Assembly (NCBI GenBank): GCA_029211145.1
Contig: JARGEQ010000006.1
Location: forward strand, 49,665 to 113,664
DNA length: 64,000 bases
DNA from: Marinimicrococcus flavescens
GTDB lineage: Bacteria > Pseudomonadota > Alphaproteobacteria > Geminicoccales > Geminicoccaceae
Reading direction: 5' to 3'
Shown here: piece after piece, positions 62,660-64,000 of the stretch
Layout: every line of letters begins with the position of its first letter
Numbering within the stretch: position 1 is the first letter of the stretch
The notes under the pieces: model-generated
Told to the model about the DNA's origin: nothing
Database searches by the model: none
What the model saw: the letters and a program-made list of their open reading frames with translations, nothing else
Made by a program: the position numbers and the translations under genes

Positions 62660-63632
62660 GGGATGAGCCTGGATCGAAGCGTAGCCGGCGTTCGTCAGGT
62701 AGTTCGCGCACTCGCCGGGGGCGAAGCTGTCGAGCAGGCTGCCGATGCAGGCGGTGACCGTCTCGGCAGTGCGCTGCTCGGCCTTGCGGAGCAGGTGTTT
62801 GAGCTTGGCGAAGACCTGCTCGATGGGGTTCAGCTCGGGGCTGTAGGGCGGCAGGTAGAGAAGATGGGCCTTGGCGGCGCGGATCGCGGCACGGACGCCG
62901 GGGGCCTTGTGGCTGGAGAGGTTGTCCATGACGAGGATGTCGCCGGGTGCGAGCGTCGGCGCCAGGGACTGCTCGACCCATGCCCGAAAGGCCGCGCCGC
63001 CCTCCGGTCCGCCCTGCACGCAGGGCGCGGTGATCCGGTCGTGGCGCAGGGCGACGATGAAGGTCAGGTTTTGGCGCTGCGGGACGGCGCCTTGCCCGGC
63101 AGAAGCTCGCCTACCGGGGTCCAGCCGCGCAGCTTCGTCATGTTGGTCTTGGCCCCCTCGAGGGCGCTGCTGTCGAGCATCGATGAACACCAGCCGCCGC
63201 GGATCGACCCGGACCTGATGGCGGATCCAGCGCGCCCGGCGCCACGCCACGTCACGTCACGCCGGTCCCGCTCCGCGGCGATCAGCGCTTTTTTTTGAAG
63301 CTCAGCCGGGCCTCGTGCACGAAGGTCCACACCGTCCGCCAGGCGAGGCGCAGCCCGCGCCCGGCCAGCTCCGCCACCAGCTGCCGCAGGGTGAAGGGCG
63401 TGGCCAGCCGCTCCAGCAGCCAGGCCCCATGCCCGTCGCGGATCCTGCGGGGCACATGCCCGCCCATCCTGCCGGGCGCCAACCCGCCGGTCTTCCGCCG
63501 CAGCCTCGCCCATTCGGGCACCGTCGATGGCGCCACCTCCAGCGCGGCGCCCATCGTCCGGATGCTCTCCCCCGCATCCAGCAGCACCTCCGCCCGCTGC
63601 CTGAGATCCAGAGAGTACGGTCTCGCCATCAC
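62660..63632 (-). pseudogene. IS630-family transposase remnant
   Basis: The protein can be followed across three frames. An N-terminal HTH part (63632-63282) leads into ALIAAERDRRDVTW in the next frame. RARWIRHQVRVDPRRLVFID and, later, AKTNMTKLRGWTPVGELLPGKAP and LTFIVALRHDRI lie in alternating frames. The last part DILVMDNLSSHKAPGV, YSPELNPIEQVFAKLKHLLRKA and ECANYLTNAGY is continuous. The first shift, at a run of eight A, could be programmed. The later breaks, including tandem 5-bp duplications near 63245-63265 and loss of the FIDE glutamate, are decay. The element is probably inactive. Confidence 0.8.
63282..63632 (-). CDS. IS630 transposase OrfA-like N-terminal part
   Basis: 116 residues (MMARPYSLDLRQRAEVLLDAG), helix-turn-helix segment SIRTMGAALEVAPSTVPEWARL and an end in SFKKKR at a run of eight A residues (minus strand, 63296-63289). 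A -1 shift on that run enters KKALIAAERDRRDV. This is how several IS630 members join their two frames, but the downstream frame is now broken. Confidence 0.7.
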   Translation of the reverse strand: MMARPYSLDLRQRAEVLLDAGESIRTMGAALEVAPSTVPEWARLRRKTGGLAPGRMGGHVPRRIRDGHGAWLLERLATPFTLRQLVAELAGRGLRLAWRTVWTFVHEARLSFKKKR

Positions 63633-63740
63633 CGCCGGCCTCCTCCCCCGGCCCCGAGCTTGAATCAGATCTCACGCATCATGGGGATCCCTGCCGATTC
63701 GGCCGAGGCTCATTCCGCTCTAACCGGTCGCCGCCATTCT

Positions 63741-63846
63741 GCCGGGGTGGGACTCCGCCGCGCAAAGCCCTGCGGCCGCATCTCTCCCACCGTCCGCGAA
63801 GATGCCATGGCAAAGGCTGAGGAACCGTGAGCCGGCCGCGGCTGCC
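63741..63846 (+). repeat. Dispersed intergenic repeat, direct copy 1
   Basis: About 106 bp from GCCGGGGTGGGACTCCGCCG to CCGGCCGCGGCTGCC. Copy 2 starts 153 bp downstream, with a near-perfect match over the last ~55 bp (GATGCCATGGCAAAGGCTGA and beyond). It lies in the 368-bp gene-free right edge. Confidence 0.8.
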
Positions 63847-63893
63847 TGCGATCCGGCGCGGGACGTTCACGGTGTCACCGGCCCTGTCACACT

Positions 63894-64000
63894 GCCGGGG
63901 TAGGACTCCGCCGCCACAAAATCTCGGGGCCGCATCTCTCCCACCATCAGCGAGAATGCCATGGCAAAGGCTGAGGAACCGTGAGCCGGCCGCGGCTGCC
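63894..64000 (+). repeat. Dispersed intergenic repeat, direct copy 2 (runs to window end)
   Basis: Begins GCCGGGGTAGGACTCCGCCG and ends with the window. It aligns with copy 1 and, inverted, with 50461-50562. Whether it continues beyond base 64000 cannot be seen. Confidence 0.8.

Overview
This is a GC-rich (about 70 % by eye) alphaproteobacterial chromosome segment. Several features point to Rhodospirillales-like alphaproteobacteria: an mbfA-type ferritin/VIT gene behind an Irr-box-like palindrome, an HWE-family sensor kinase, three-component TRAP transporters, ETF-ubiquinone oxidoreductase and a form II CO-dehydrogenase-like (cox) cluster. The genus cannot be fixed from the sequence alone. 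Most genes are tightly packed, with many ATGA/GTGA stop-start overlaps.

Layout. 1-2717: the end of a dctP gene plus dctQ and dctM of a TRAP transporter, closed by a strong hairpin. 2865-16647: a tandem array of eight Sel1-repeat (SLR) genes, about 104 repeats of roughly 36 residues. Seven have a lipoprotein signal and one has a plain signal peptide. The second gene is broken by an apparent 2-bp deletion. 16672-19531 (minus): mbfA with a candidate Irr box, a CHASE-domain HWE kinase and tRNA-Lys(UUU). 19792-28475 (minus): hisE, then an apparent catabolic operon, in transcription order AtuA-like protein, AtuA-C-like protein, dctP, fused dctQM, a 41-aa membrane protein, a HisD-family dehydrogenase, an SDR dehydrogenase and a LacI regulator. 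Together it looks like uptake and NAD-dependent oxidation of a small organic acid or hydroxy compound (HpsN-like; substrate unknown).

28967-34448 (minus): tgt-queA-coaD-gyrA housekeeping block. 34565-39018: alkA-like glycosylase, TMEM43-family protein, ETF-QO and map. 39081-42913 (minus): a coupled amidase operon made of a 59-aa AtzG/GatC-like protein, an amidase, an EamA exporter and an unusual fusion of an antibiotic-biosynthesis-monooxygenase (ABM) domain to a D-2-hydroxyacid dehydrogenase. Divergent from it is an AceE/transketolase-like ThDP enzyme (43112-45451).

45560-59341: cox cluster coxG-S-L-M, then coxD-coxE-XdhC(N)-XdhC(C)-MoeA/MocA fusion-cysteine desulfurase. The CoxL motif AYRGAGR marks form II, so CO is not a safe substrate call. 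The accessory genes would cover cofactor cytidylation, sulfuration and insertion. Two antisense paralogous VanZ-domain genes and a repeat-rich gap split the cluster. 59575-62383 (minus): SoxC-type molybdenum sulfite dehydrogenase, monoheme cytochrome c and an AraC regulator. 62660-63632: decayed IS630-type transposase. The right edge carries two direct copies of a dispersed intergenic repeat.

Genes, motifs and repeats were read directly from the sequence; functional names rest on family recognition without database searches.
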